From JAUXFK01 sp034189035 (GTDB lineage Bacteria > Desulfobacterota > UBA8473), in NCBI GenBank assembly GCA_034189035.1, contig JAXHVA010000002.1, forward strand, positions 36,684 to 100,683: a stretch of 64,000 nt of DNA, given 5' to 3'. Position numbers and translations under genes: made by a program. This document shows, piece after piece, positions 1-10,118 of this stretch. The stretch's first letter is position 1, and every line of letters begins with the position of its first letter. The notes under the pieces were generated by a model, which searched no databases, was not told where the DNA came from, and was given only the letters and a program-made list of their open reading frames with translations.

Positions 1-59
1 TCTTACTCTGCAAATCCGTTATGCAAGATACCGCAATCAAGATAGCGATAAATCAACTT

Positions 60-1034
60 TCTCACATAAGATCGGAGAAAGACATATTGCCTTTCAAAGT
101 GCTCTTTATAGACCTGTTCAAATGATTCAAAACTTAAAAAGCTTTATGAAAAAAATCAAAACGGTGCATATAAGCCTAAAACCACAAGAAGGATTCCAAT
201 ACCTAAGACGGATTGATCAGAAAGACTTGTCAGCATACAATGTTTGGAAGATAAGGTTATACAGCAGGCTTTCGTTTTCTGCTTAACAAGATTTATAAGA
301 TAGATTTACAAGGTTTCTCGTACGGTTTCAGACCGGAAAGAAACCAACATAATGCAGTTGATGCACTACATTTCGGATTGATGAGTAAGAAAGTAAATTG
401 GGTGCTGTATCTGGATATTGTGAAATATTTTGACCATATCAATCATGATTGGCTAATCAGGTTTCTACAGCACCACATCAAGGACAGGCACGTTATCCGT
501 ATGATTCAAAACTTGAGGACCGTATGGAACATTTTGGTCTTGAACTTTATAAGGAAAAGACAAAACTTATCAGTTTTGGTAGATTTGCAAATACACGAAA
601 TAAAGAAAGAGGATATGGTAAATTGCCTACATTTGAATTTCTTGGTTTTACACATTATTGTGGAACGAAAAGGAAATCCGGGATATTTAGGGTCTGGCGT
701 AAAACCAGTAAGAGGAGAATGAATAAGAGGCGGAAAGAGTTGAGAATTGAGCTTATGAAGAGGAGGTATAGACCTATACAGGAAACTGTCGAATGGTTGA
801 AGAGTATATTGCAAGGGCATTATAACTACTTTGGCGTTCCAGGGAATATCAGCAGTATGTCTCTGTTCGCACATGAAATGAAAAAGGCATGATATAGATC
901 ACTATCCAGAAGAAGTCAACGGAAAAGATTATAATTGGAAAAAATATGCAAAATACCTCTCGCCGTTGCTTCCAAATCTAAAAATAATGCATCCTTATCC
1001 TGAAAAGCGTTTCTACGCCATACACTCGATGTAG
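60..1034 (+). pseudogene. ltrA-like: Group II intron reverse transcriptase/maturase, broken
   Basis: Pieces in several frames match the group II intron RT. Near 157-260 an NGAYKPKTTRRIPIPKTD stretch is followed by an in-frame TGA where the family has Gly. Then come GFSYGFRPERNQHNAVDAL and a VLYLDIVKYFDHINHDWL motif (RT domains 2-3, about 310-460). After KDRHVIRMIQ the reading jumps near 510 directly to FGLELYKEKTKLISFGRF and EFLGFTHYCGTKRKSG (frame of 449-892). The segment between, which should hold the YADD polymerase motif, is missing. The maturase C-terminus runs through a further frameshift to MHPYPEKRF and a stop at 1032-1034. At least three frameshifts, one nonsense codon and the loss of the catalytic box make it non-functional. 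Confidence 0.85.
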
Positions 1035-1072
1035 GAGCCGTATGCGTTAGTAGCGCAAGTACGGATCTGTGC
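1033..1072 (+). ncRNA. Group II intron domain V-like hairpin
   Basis: Immediately after the RT stop codon the sequence GAGCCGTATGCG, a short loop, and CGCAAGTACGGATCTG fold into the bulged helix typical of group II intron domain V, the catalytic core of the ribozyme. Its position just after the maturase reading frame is the usual one. The call is from pattern recognition; a covariance-model search would confirm it. Confidence 0.7.
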
Positions 1073-1149
1073 AGGGAGTGTTGGGTGATTGGCATTCTTC
1101 GACCGATAAAAATTCATTTGAGGTTACTATATGACTTACTAAATAAAGG

Positions 1150-4100
1150 CTATAAATAGGATATAAATGGCTTAAATCGCTTTTTAATATCCTCAAGTAT
1201 AAGGTAAAGAGAGGGCACTAATACAAGAGTAATAAAGGTTGCGAAGAGGATTCCGAATCCCAATGAGACAGCCATGGGGATCATAAACTTAGCCTGCCTG
1301 GAGGTCTCCAGGATCATAGGAGTCAATCCCAAGAATGTGGTCAGGGTTGTAAGCACAATAGGCCTAAACCTCTGAATAGCAGCATTATATATTGCTTCCG
1401 GAATCGTCATACCCTGGTTCCAGATATTCCTGTTAGCCATATCAACCAGCACAAGTGTATCATTAACAACAACACCAGAGAGCGCTACAATGCCGAACAT
1501 GCTCATAAGGCTGAGGGAATATCCTGTAATCAGATGGCCTATTACAGCTCCGATAATACCAAAAGGGATACTGATCATTACAATGAGAGGCTGGATGTAG
1601 CTCCTAAAAGGAATGGCAAGAAGCGCGAAAATCGCGATCATAGCAATAGAAAATCCCATCTTTAGGGCGCTCATGCTGTCACGTATCTCAGCCTGATGAC
1701 CCTCAAAACTGTAGGTGAGTCCCGGATATTTTGTCATCAGGTCTGGGAGTGTTGTGCTTTTAATGGAATCAAGTATTTCACTTGACCTCTCGCTTGGAAC
1801 AACATCAGCCGTAACATTGACAACCCGTCTTCCATTTCTCCTGTTTATGATAGTATATGCCCTGCCGCGCTTAAGCTCCACAACCTCCCTGAGATAGACC
1901 TCCCTGCCTGTTGGGGTCTTTATTATCATATTCTCAAGACTCGCCTCAGTAATGCGCTCCTCCTTTGGAAGCCTGACCCTTACTGTAAGCTCATTTCTGC
2001 CCCTCTGCTGCTTTACAACCTCAGAACCGTAATATGAATTTCTGATCTGCAATGCAATAGAACCTGCGGAAAGCCCAAGACTTTCTGCTTCTGGTTTTAT
2101 TTTAAAGTCAACCTGTTCCTTGCCGGGTTGAAATCCATCATCAATGTCCTTAACATTGGGAAATTTTTGTAACTCCAGCGCAAGCTCAGCGCTTGCCTTT
2201 TCAAGAGTGCTGATCTTACGGTGATTCAGCTCAACCGTTACTGAAGAGCCATGTCCAGGCCCACCGAAGTCGGATTGAAATTTAATGAAATCAATACCGG
2301 GAATATCACCAACATTACTTCTCCACTTTTTGGTAAATTCATTAGTGCTCATAATTTTATTCCTGATTTCAGGATCAGCAAGATATACCCTTATGCTGAT
2401 ATTATGGCTTCCTCCAGAGCCAATATCCGTGAATATCCCCCTTAAAAGCTCATCAGATCCAATTTCGTCTATTGTTTTACGCGCGCCGTCCTGTATTCTT
2501 TTTGCAACCTCAGTTGTCCTTTCGATCGGTGTACCATAGGGCAGAGAGGCTGACACAACAGCAAAATCAGCCTCAGTCCTGGGAAAGAGGCCGAATCCCA
2601 TCCTTCCGCTCAGGGCATAGGATAGAGTAATAAACAAAAAGCTCAGGGCAATAATGAAAGTTAAATACCTGTGCTTCAGTGAAAAATTTAAAAAAGGGCC
2701 AAACCTGTTATCAACCCATTGCTTAAAATAACGGCTGAAGGCTTCTTGAGCATTATGTATCTTATTAGTAAAGCCCTTAAAATCCTTTCTTCTGGAATGA
2801 CTCAAATGAGCAGGAAGCACAAATAATGATTCGAAGAGTGAGATAAGGAATACGGTAATTACAATGATCGGAATCACCTTGAATATCTTTCCCATTATCC
2901 CGGGAATAAAATAGAGGGGAAGGAAGGTAACGATATTTGTCAGGATGCTGAAGGTAACAGGAGCGGCCAGCTCTCTTGCGCCATAGATTGAAGCCTTAAG
3001 AAGGGAATGCTCAGACTGACGGTAGTGATAAATATTTTCGCCGATAACAATCGCATCATCAACAACAATACCAAGAGCAATTATATAGGCAAAGAGCGTG
3101 ATCATGTTAATCGAAACATCCATAACAGGAAGAAAGAGAAAGGAACCGATAAATGATATTGGTATACCCATCATGATCCAGAATGCCAGCCTGATTTCGA
3201 GAAAGAGCCCCAGAATAAAAAGCACAAGTACAAGCCCAATGGCCCCGTTTTTAAGGAGGAGATTGACCCTCTGTTCAAATATCTTTGACCTGTCGTTCTG
3301 TATATCCAATTTTACACCTGCCGGAAGCCCCCTGTTTATCTCCTTTATCCTCCTTTTAACTGCCTGAGCCACCTGTATGGGTGTCTGTGTTTCAACAGAA
3401 TAGATATTCAGCCTTATTGAGGGCTTTCCGTTATACAGAGCAAATCTGTCAGAATCCTCATATCCATCCTTTACTTTTGCAATATCCTCAAGGTATATTA
3501 TTGAGCCATCTGCTGTGGTGATGATAGGCGTGCGCGCAAATTCTCTCCCGTAATCCCTTCGCTCCTTAATCCTAAGGAGGATTTCACCCCCCTTTGTCTT
3601 TATGCCTCCACCCGGCAGTTCAATGGATTTATTTTTTAATATAGTGCTTATCTCATCAATGGAAAGATTGTATCTGCGCAGATTTTTTTGAGGGACCTCT
3701 ATGCTTATCTCAAGATCCTTAACACCTGAGAAGTCTATCTGCGTGATGTCCTCATCCTGAAGCAGTATATCCCTTGATGTTTCAGCAAGCTCATGAAGGG
3801 TCCTCTCATCTGTGTTGCCAGATATTATGAGAGAAATGACATGCCTCTTGCGGGATGCAATGTATATCTGCGGGGTTAATATATCATCAGGGAATGTAGT
3901 TATGCGATCCACTTCGTTCTTTATATCCTGCAAAAGCTTTTGCCTATCTGCTCCCTCCACAAGCTCTATGTAAATGCTCCCCACTCCCTCTGAGGCAGCG
4001 GATGTTATATTCTTAATTCCGTCAAGGCCTGAAACGACATCTTCTACAGCAAGGATAATCCCATTCTCAATCTCCTCAGGGCTTGATCCGGGATAGGCTA

Positions 4101-4266
4101 CGCTTACCACAATGATGTCGGATTCAATTTCAGGGAAAACCTCCTGACGTATAATATTAAGCATTAACATTCCGCCAAGAAGACAGAATAGCATTATAAG
4201 ATTGGCAGCCACACTGTTCCCTGCCATCCATGCTATGGGGCCCTTCATGCTATTTCGGTCTTTCAT
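1150..4266 (-). CDS. RND efflux permease (AcrB-type)
   Basis: The 1038-residue protein is the inner-membrane proton/drug antiporter of a tripartite RND pump. It has the family architecture: TM1 near residues 15-38, a large periplasmic porter loop, a TM2-TM6 bundle (about 335-480), a second periplasmic loop and a C-terminal TM7-TM12 bundle. The TM4 motif GIVVDDAIVIGE near residue 400 holds the two proton-relay aspartates, and the mirrored TM10 motif VVVNDTLVLVDM is present. Length matches the AcrB family (about 1030-1050). It is the last gene of a minus-strand operon and overlaps the adaptor gene by 4 bp (ATGA), which implies translational coupling. Substrate range cannot be read from the sequence. 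Confidence 0.95.
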   Translation of the reverse strand: MKDRNSMKGPIAWMAGNSVAANLIMLFCLLGGMLMLNIIRQEVFPEIESDIIVVSVAYPGSSPEEIENGIILAVEDVVSGLDGIKNITSAASEGVGSIYIELVEGADRQKLLQDIKNEVDRITTFPDDILTPQIYIASRKRHVISLIISGNTDERTLHELAETSRDILLQDEDITQIDFSGVKDLEISIEVPQKNLRRYNLSIDEISTILKNKSIELPGGGIKTKGGEILLRIKERRDYGREFARTPIITTADGSIIYLEDIAKVKDGYEDSDRFALYNGKPSIRLNIYSVETQTPIQVAQAVKRRIKEINRGLPAGVKLDIQNDRSKIFEQRVNLLLKNGAIGLVLVLFILGLFLEIRLAFWIMMGIPISFIGSFLFLPVMDVSINMITLFAYIIALGIVVDDAIVIGENIYHYRQSEHSLLKASIYGARELAAPVTFSILTNIVTFLPLYFIPGIMGKIFKVIPIIVITVFLISLFESLFVLPAHLSHSRRKDFKGFTNKIHNAQEAFSRYFKQWVDNRFGPFLNFSLKHRYLTFIIALSFLFITLSYALSGRMGFGLFPRTEADFAVVSASLPYGTPIERTTEVAKRIQDGARKTIDEIGSDELLRGIFTDIGSGGSHNISIRVYLADPEIRNKIMSTNEFTKKWRSNVGDIPGIDFIKFQSDFGGPGHGSSVTVELNHRKISTLEKASAELALELQKFPNVKDIDDGFQPGKEQVDFKIKPEAESLGLSAGSIALQIRNSYYGSEVVKQQRGRNELTVRVRLPKEERITEASLENMIIKTPTGREVYLREVVELKRGRAYTIINRRNGRRVVNVTADVVPSERSSEILDSIKSTTLPDLMTKYPGLTYSFEGHQAEIRDSMSALKMGFSIAMIAIFALLAIPFRSYIQPLIVMISIPFGIIGAVIGHLITGYSLSLMSMFGIVALSGVVVNDTLVLVDMANRNIWNQGMTIPEAIYNAAIQRFRPIVLTTLTTFLGLTPMILETSRQAKFMIPMAVSLGFGILFATFITLVLVPSLYLILEDIKKRFKPFISYL

Positions 4267-5522
4267 CTATAAGTTCCTGCCCTTCCAGACAGTTCCTTTG
4301 TGCCAATGCTCAGGAATTTGTCATTTTCTTTCTCTCCCGCTCTCCGAATCTCCATGCCCATAACAGGAGCAGGCAGATCTGATACGATTAGCTGGTCTCC
4401 ATTATTCAGCCCCCTTGTGTAGAGATATTTATCATCCCTCCATAATATTTCGATCTCCTTGAATGCAAGTCTTTTGTCCTTATCCATAAGCCATACTGTC
4501 TTCCCATCATGCACCGCTTCAGGAAGCATCCTGAACACACGATCAACATATCGTCCAATGATCTTTGCATTGATAAATTCCCCTAACAACAGGGAATCGC
4601 TGTTCTTTCTTCCACGCTTTCTGATGCCAAGGGGATCGGAAATCTTTACAATAATTCTTGCCATGCGTCCCTGCTCTTCAAGATCGCTTAAAAGCTGCAG
4701 AATCCTGCCTGAATATCTCTTCCCATGTGTAGAATAGATTTCCACTAATGATCCATGAGATTTCTCCCCTGGCAGGTTGATCCATTTTATTGAATCAACA
4801 GGAACAGCCAGCTGAAGGTAATAATAGTCATAACCCACAAGCTGAGCAAGGGAGGTAGATGAGGATGCCTGATCCCCGACATTTACAAGAGCAGTCTTAA
4901 CAATTGCATTAAAGGGCGCCTTAATTTGTGCGCGCTCAAGGTTCAGGCGCGCGATCTCGACTGCTGCAGAGGCTGCCTCAAGCTTTGCCTGTTTCTGTTT
5001 GAGGTGCGGTTTTCTCAATGCAAGCTCCCTGTCAAGCTCTGATGAATTTTTATCCTGACCTAGAATTTCCCACTCCTTCTGCGCTATCTCCTGCTGCCCC
5101 TGCTCTAATCTATATTCATAACGCGCTGATTCCAGGTCTGCCTTTTTTGTGGTCAGCGCAAGCTCATAATCACGGGGATCAATTCTTATTATTGTCTCTC
5201 CCTTCCGTATTATCCCGCCTGGGATAAACTGGGGATGTATCCATTTAATTTTACCAGAGACCTGTGCTTTAAGACTAATGCTTACTGCAGGTTTAATTGT
5301 TCCCATTGCTGGGATAGTCACCTGACACATTTTTGCCTTCATTTCAACAGTTTCTACCATCGGATAAGACTTCTTAGGTGTCCTCTTTTTGGGTTTTGGA
5401 CCTGTTTTCATCAACAATATGGAAACGGCAACAGAAGCAATCAGGATACAGGCTCCCATAGCTAAGAGTATTCCTCTTTTAGAAGATTTAGATCCGGAAT
5501 TATTATTAATTGTGATGCTCAT
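4263..5522 (-). CDS. RND periplasmic adaptor (membrane fusion protein)
   Basis: This 419-residue HlyD/AcrA-type adaptor links the inner-membrane pump to the outer-membrane channel. It has an N-terminal membrane anchor (about residues 17-40, hydrophobic after SKSSKRG). A first lipoyl half follows (VTIPAMGTIKPAVSISLKAQ), then a long helical hairpin (about 120-195, rich in Glu/Lys/Ala), the second lipoyl half (IKAPFNAIVKTALVNVGDQ) and a beta-barrel/membrane-proximal domain. The KRRTPKKS-like basic stretch after the anchor is a linker. Gene order on the minus strand is channel, adaptor, pump, with 4-bp overlaps on both sides, so the three subunits are made from one transcript. Confidence 0.93.
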   Translation of the reverse strand: MSITINNNSGSKSSKRGILLAMGACILIASVAVSILLMKTGPKPKKRTPKKSYPMVETVEMKAKMCQVTIPAMGTIKPAVSISLKAQVSGKIKWIHPQFIPGGIIRKGETIIRIDPRDYELALTTKKADLESARYEYRLEQGQQEIAQKEWEILGQDKNSSELDRELALRKPHLKQKQAKLEAASAAVEIARLNLERAQIKAPFNAIVKTALVNVGDQASSSTSLAQLVGYDYYYLQLAVPVDSIKWINLPGEKSHGSLVEIYSTHGKRYSGRILQLLSDLEEQGRMARIIVKISDPLGIRKRGRKNSDSLLLGEFINAKIIGRYVDRVFRMLPEAVHDGKTVWLMDKDKRLAFKEIEILWRDDKYLYTRGLNNGDQLIVSDLPAPVMGMEIRRAGEKENDKFLSIGTKELSGRAGTYR

Positions 5523-6943
5523 TTTCTATTCTTCTCCTCAATCCTAATTTGGATATTTCCCCTCATCCAGTTCCCTCCAAGTGACCTGTATAGACCTATC
5601 CTGTACTGGAAGTGTTGCTTTTCCGCATCAACTAGCCCCAGTTCCAGGGACTGTAATGCATTTAATGACTCAAGCACATTGATGTATCCGGTAGTGCCCT
5701 TCCTGTAATATTCCAGAGCCTGTTTATATGTATTTAATGTTGCCTCATACTGCTCCCTTAGGGCTGATATATATTCAGCCTGTTTCTTTTCATTTGTCAT
5801 TGAATCCTCAACCTCGTTAATGGCTGAAAGAACTGTCTTTTTATATGCGGCAAGCCGCTCTTTAACAACTGCCTGAGTTCTGCGGACTTCCGCCTTCCTT
5901 GCGCCGCTGTCAAATATGGGCCCTATTATGCTCCCTGCCAGATTTGCAATCCAGTTATCAAAGATATTCGAAACTTTATCGGACACATATGTGTATGAAG
6001 CGGTTAACTTGATTGAAGGCAGCCTGTCTGCCTTTGCTGCGCTTACCAGCCATTCTGCTGATTTAAGTTTTAATCCCGCTTTCCTTACATCAGGGCGCTT
6101 AGCAAGGAGATCAGCCGGGATCCCGGTCTCAGGCATCTTTGGCATATTAGGAAAATATGATTCCTTCAGGTTTAATCTATAACCTGAAGGCTTCCCAAGT
6201 AACAGAGTTAGTTCATGCCTAAGAGTAGTTGCCTTTGCCTGTAGTTGAGGGAAGGAAGCCCTGTTCTTTGCCAGCGTCTGTTTCTGCTGAAATACATCAA
6301 GCGCTGTTGACTGTCCCTTTCTGTAGCGAAGCATAGTAAGCTCCAGCATGGTCTCATTGGTTTTCATCTGCTTTTTGAGTATGGAGAGCTTCCTTTCCAC
6401 AGCTATTATACTTAACCAGGTTTCAGCAATCTCCGCTGATATAGTTATTGCAGATGTATACGCATCCTCCTGCGCAGCTTCAAGGTCTAATCTTGATGAC
6501 TTATGTATAGACTTTATCCTGCTCCAGAGGTCCAATTCGTAACCAGCAGTAAGACCAAGTAAGTGAGACTGTTCTGTTTTTTCTCCTAATGCATTAGCTC
6601 TCTTATTTCTTGATACAGATGAGCTAATGCTGGTATCAAGCTCAAGCCATCTGGCTGCGCCCTGTTTCACTGCAGATGCCCATGCCTGTTCCACTCTGGC
6701 GTAGGTCTCAGCTATGGTAAGGTTATCCTTGATTGCCATGTTAATTAAGGCGTCAAGCTCGCTGGATCGGAATGACTCCCACCATCTGTCAGGTCCCCTT
6801 ATACCTTCATCGTACATCGTGAATCCTTTAGGAAGATTGAGGAAGCTCTCGGTCCTTTCCTTTGGGCTGAAAACCGCGCATGATGGAATCAGCATCAGGA
6901 TTATTATTAGTTCTAGAATGGGTGTAATTCTCTTAATCAGCAT
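5519..6943 (-). CDS. Outer-membrane efflux lipoprotein (TolC/OprM, NodT family)
   Basis: The 474-residue protein is the outer-membrane channel of the RND system. The N-terminus carries a lipoprotein signal ending in the lipobox-like LIPSC (about residues 18-22), followed by FLNLPKGFTMYDEG and the WWESF motif typical of NodT-type outer membrane factors. Two long helical repeats (about 70-230 and 280-450) build the periplasmic tunnel, with the family LAKRPDVRKAGLKLKSAEW motif near residue 280. It is the first gene of the operon and overlaps the adaptor by 4 bp. The upstream 150 bp are AT-rich and must hold the promoter, but I do not see a clear -35/-10 pair or a dedicated regulator next to it. 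Confidence 0.93.
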   Translation of the reverse strand: MLIKRITPILELIIILMLIPSCAVFSPKERTESFLNLPKGFTMYDEGIRGPDRWWESFRSSELDALINMAIKDNLTIAETYARVEQAWASAVKQGAARWLELDTSISSSVSRNKRANALGEKTEQSHLLGLTAGYELDLWSRIKSIHKSSRLDLEAAQEDAYTSAITISAEIAETWLSIIAVERKLSILKKQMKTNETMLELTMLRYRKGQSTALDVFQQKQTLAKNRASFPQLQAKATTLRHELTLLLGKPSGYRLNLKESYFPNMPKMPETGIPADLLAKRPDVRKAGLKLKSAEWLVSAAKADRLPSIKLTASYTYVSDKVSNIFDNWIANLAGSIIGPIFDSGARKAEVRRTQAVVKERLAAYKKTVLSAINEVEDSMTNEKKQAEYISALREQYEATLNTYKQALEYYRKGTTGYINVLESLNALQSLELGLVDAEKQHFQYRIGLYRSLGGNWMRGNIQIRIEEKNRK

Positions 6944-7099
6944 ATATTCAATTATATAACAAAAGCTTCAAATTCATTGAGATACCATTATATTTTAGCA
7001 GGAGCCATTCAAAGATATGCTACTAACTTTATTAAATATTATAGATTTATAACCAGTTTGTAATAGAAAGGTTCCATTTTTTTGTAGTTCCTTAATCAT

Positions 7100-7365
7100 A
7101 AAATTCGTGCTTTCCCGATCGGGTCGAGGCCTGCTCTCATGGAAATGGGGGGACAAGCTTTTTGGCAAAAAAAAACAAAAAGCATCAGACAGGCGGCGCT
7201 TATGTATCTCCTATACAGCGCTGCATTGGAAAGTCCTGTATAGTCTGATTGAAACAGCAAAGTCAAATGGTCCCCAGCCGTACTGGTATTTGCGTTATCT
7301 ATATACGAAGTTGCCATATTGGGAGAATAAGAAGGGATTAAGGGAAATCATGCCTTATAGCTCGA
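7100..7365 (+). pseudogene. IS66-family transposase C-terminal remnant
   Basis: Two frames together give the C-terminal signature of IS66 transposases: IRAFPIG near 7102-7122 (family: AIRPFVIGRK) and then, in another frame, LYSLIETAKSNGPQPYWYLR near 7222-7290 (family: LYSLIETAKANGLEPYxYLR), ending in EIMPYS. The rest of the transposase is absent and the two parts are out of frame, so this is a scar of an old insertion. No inverted repeats were found around it. The open reading frame 7107-7487 that spans it is fortuitous outside the matching segment. Confidence 0.75.
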
Positions 7366-7487
7366 GTATGAATAAAATCAAAGAGTTTTTTTCTGAAAAT
7401 AAGATTGAACAATTGTCCAATTGGATTCATACGCTAATAATGCTTGCAGCAGAATTTACAGCGAACTGGGCATATATGGCAACCTGA

Positions 7488-8771
7488 ATTGTATATAACT
7501 AGTAATTGATTTTTTTATTGACTTTTTTGTTATTAGATATATTTGTATCCAAAAATAAGTTTGTTTTATTTAATATATAAATATAATTATAAAAAAGTAG
7601 GTGGTGCGTATGGGATGAAGCAAAATCAAAATGAATTAAGAAGGCCCTATATATCATCATATGCTAGAGGGTATTAATTCAGTATATTCTATTATAATCA
7701 GTGAGTAATTTAGTGTATTTGAATTTGAATTGATTCTTTATTATTTGTTTTCTTCTAAATGTATAGTTGGTGCCATCTTAAAGAAGGATTCGAGTATTAA
7801 GGTAATAGTAAAGGTCAATAAAAGGACTGTATGGGTAAACAGCAGTTCGTTCTTCGGTATATAGCTGGGTTTTTACATGTATCCTTGAATCCAGGAATCT
7901 GCTATATAGGGATGCGACCTGCAGGATGTGGCTTTCCTCTTGCTGTCCATGGCTTAGGAGAGTTATCCATAAAGGGGACGAGGTCAACTTGTAGAGTTCC
8001 CAACTTTCTATTGGTCAGAAGTGTTGCCAGATGCATGGATGCCTGAAGGTCTGCGAATAAATGCAGGCGAGCTCTAGAGCTACAAGAGTCTGCCTTGACT
8101 CCTTTAGCGCTGAAGAGGTTAATCTTGGTTGATAAGAACTTCCTTTTTGAGAGAAGGAGTATAGGGAAAGTATCCTTGTTTGTCAAGCACAAAATTCCCG
8201 CATGATGTTGTGGTTGATGAAATACATTGGAGGCTAAAGCCTCTGAAGGGCCAGCTAATGAGATGTTCTTTGCGGATTTATTGTCCCGAAAGAGGCAAAT
8301 TAGCGGGATTAGGGTACAGCTATCCATCTTACCCCAGCCTCCATTTTAAAGAATTAGGCAGAAGGCCCTTCTGGATAATGATCATCTTTATAGAGGTAAT
8401 CGTAGGATGGAGGTAGCTGAGAGTCAGAATAGTCCAGGTGAGGTTCAATGTTGTTAGGGGGAGCATTGGCCCTAGGCAGAGGTTTTGATTTTAAATATTA
8501 AAAGCTCTCGTAATGGTTGTTACACAACCTCCATAGTGAAGATGTCACAGGTTGCCTGAGATAATATACCGTCTTTTTGTAAGACTTATCTTTCATAATT
8601 CAGAAAAAGATAGCTCTCTAAACCTACATGCTTTTGCCAATAAAGAAAAAGGCTGCGGCCTCTGTGCCACACCTACCATCTACCTGCGTTAATCTTAGAT
8701 TCTTACTGTTTGGTATATCTTACAACAAAATGCCCTTGCTGTCAATCAAAAAGTAAGATATAATTTACATT
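7488..8771. other. Gene-poor stretch between IS66 scar and XRE regulator
   Basis: About 1.3 kb without a gene I can support. 7488-7780 is AT-rich. 7830-8440 has a higher GC content and is open for 141 codons on the minus strand (7902-8327), while the plus strand gives shorter open stretches. Neither translation matches a family I know, so it may be a worn mobile element or a non-coding repeat. 8440-8770 shows nothing beyond the region upstream of the XRE gene. Confidence 0.4.
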
Positions 8772-9389
8772 ATGAAAAAACTAGGCGTATTTATGAAGGA
8801 GAAGAGAGAGGCAATGGGCTTGTCCCTCCGGAATGCTTCAAGAGTCTCGGGGGTCTCGCATACTCACATAAGAGATATAGAAGATGGAAGGAGCATCCCA
8901 TCCTTTGAGATGGTTATGAAGTTTCTAAAGGCCTACCTAGTAGACATAGGGGAATTCTTGAGAGAGACGGGATATCTGACTTCTAATATAGAGCCTGTAA
9001 GAGAATCAAAACGTATCCCTATAATCTCGTGGACTCAGGCCGACAGTTGGCAGCAGATATGTGATACCTCTCAGTATGGTGATTATGGAGAGTATGTAGA
9101 AACCGACGCAAAAAGAATCTTTGCCCTCAGGGTGAAAGGGGAAAGCATGGAGGCCGAATTCCACGAGGGAGATATCATCGTTATCAACCCCTATCTAAAA
9201 CCAGAACACAATGATTATGTGGTGATCTCCAACATGGAGGGAGAGGCAACCTTCAAGCAGCTCAAAAAGTACGGCAAGACGAGGGTACTACACCCTTTAA
9301 ACCCCAAATTCGATGACATTGAGCTTAGCAGAGATATTGAATATAGAATAATTGGCGTGGTGGTAGAGAAAAAGAAAAGGTACAGATGA
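8772..9389 (+). CDS. XRE-family repressor with S24 (LexA/CI-like) peptidase domain
   Basis: A 205-residue cI-type repressor. Residues 1-65 form a lambda-repressor-like helix-turn-helix (GLSLRNASRVSGVSHTHI then IEDGRSIPSFEMVMKFLK). Residues about 85-200 form a LexA/signal-peptidase-like S24 domain. The catalytic serine lies in VKGESMEA and the lysine in EATFKQLKK, so autocleavage after DNA damage (RecA-assisted) is plausible, as in CI and LexA. The start ATG at 8772 follows a TATAAT-like box at 8759-8764, unusually close to the start codon, so transcription may begin at or near the ATG (leaderless), which would be odd for this group. The gene is isolated among mobile-element debris and may be left from a prophage or an integrated element. 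Confidence 0.88.
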   Translation: MKKLGVFMKEKREAMGLSLRNASRVSGVSHTHIRDIEDGRSIPSFEMVMKFLKAYLVDIGEFLRETGYLTSNIEPVRESKRIPIISWTQADSWQQICDTSQYGDYGEYVETDAKRIFALRVKGESMEAEFHEGDIIVINPYLKPEHNDYVVISNMEGEATFKQLKKYGKTRVLHPLNPKFDDIELSRDIEYRIIGVVVEKKKRYR

Positions 9390-9538
9390 CAATTAATCCC
9401 CTCGCACTAAAGCCGCCTACCTTCTGGGGCAATACTATTGAATTAAATCTTTGCGATTTTTTTAGCTTATACGGCGAACCATTTCTTCAGTGGCCTTTTA
9501 CATACTCTTGTGTTACTTCTCCTTCTAGGAGGCCCTAA
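9386..9538 (+). CDS. Small ORF overlapping the XRE gene by ATGA
   Basis: A 50-codon frame starts at the ATGA overlap with the XRE stop codon (MTINPLALKPPTFWG...) and ends in TAA at 9536-9538. The overlap suggests translational coupling, but the product matches nothing I recognise and could be the start of a longer gene now shifted into the frame of 9510-9719 (which ends RSRGYTIGKLEDRV). I regard it as possible only. Confidence 0.25.
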   Translation: MTINPLALKPPTFWGNTIELNLCDFFSLYGEPFLQWPFTYSCVTSPSRRP

Positions 9539-9739
9539 GATTCTTGCACAGATATACACTCAAAATGAGGGGAAAGGCTACCCCTTGGGGGCAGCCATAA
9601 GTGAGAACTATTCAAGGATCTTCTTATATGTTTTTTCCGAAGCCAATAAACGGCTGGATCGTCGATATGAACTGAGAAGCCGAGGCTATACCATTGGAAA
9701 GTTAGAGGACAGGGTATGATAGGTTTGCCGTTTTTGTAT

Positions 9740-10118
9740 TTAAGGCCGAAATTTCTTAGTACGAATATCTTTTAGTACTTTATAATGCTTATCATTACCT
9801 GTTAGAATGGGCAACCCATATGCAATTGCCGTAGCACCTATCAAAGCATCTGCCAACTGGGTTGAATGGTTTAAAGATGTTGTTCTACAAAGAACATCGC
9901 TTTCACGGATATTTCTTCTGAGATATGGAGAATTTTGGAGTTCCAGGCATGAAGAGCTCTGCGAAGATTTTCAAGCTCATTCTTGTTTTTCATGCCTTGG
10001 ATAATTCCATATATGTAACTATAGGAATAGCGAAATTTTTTGAATTCTCAATAGCCATATATGCCTTTTCATTCCCACTCATATACCACCAAATAAGGAC
10101 ATCCGTATCGATAACCAT
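9740..10118 (-). pseudogene. vapC-like: PIN-domain toxin (VapC-like), two frameshifts
   Basis: Read on the minus strand from 10118, the sequence begins MVIDTDVLIWWYMSGNE, the PIN-domain start with the first metal-binding aspartates. After VTYMEL the frame shifts near 10010 to GMKNKNELENLRRALH and a second shift follows near 9870. It resumes with STQLADALIGATAIAYGLPI, containing the third PIN acidic motif (ADALIGATA), and ends KFRP-stop. PIN toxins are Mg-dependent RNases. The start codon directly abuts the antitoxin stop codon, the usual toxin-antitoxin operon layout. The two frameshifts predict an inactive product. Confidence 0.85.

Larger units (their letters stand above)
1..1110 (+). mobile_element. 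Degraded group II intron (3' part)
   Basis: The stretch carries a broken group II intron reverse transcriptase followed by a domain V-like RNA hairpin, which is the order expected at the 3' end of a bacterial group II intron. The left end lies outside the window, so the 5' catalytic RNA domains cannot be judged. The right boundary is approximate, shortly after the domain V helix and before the end of the efflux operon on the other strand. The element looks dead because its protein is frameshifted and internally deleted. Confidence 0.75.

Noticed and set aside
7964..7973. TTATCCATA as a DnaA box marking an origin
   Set aside because: Single imperfect box, no cluster and no dnaA or dnaN nearby.
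7902..8327. Minus-strand frame of 141 codons as a gene
   Set aside because: No ribosome-binding site, no recognised family and unusual amino-acid composition; kept only as an unexplained block.
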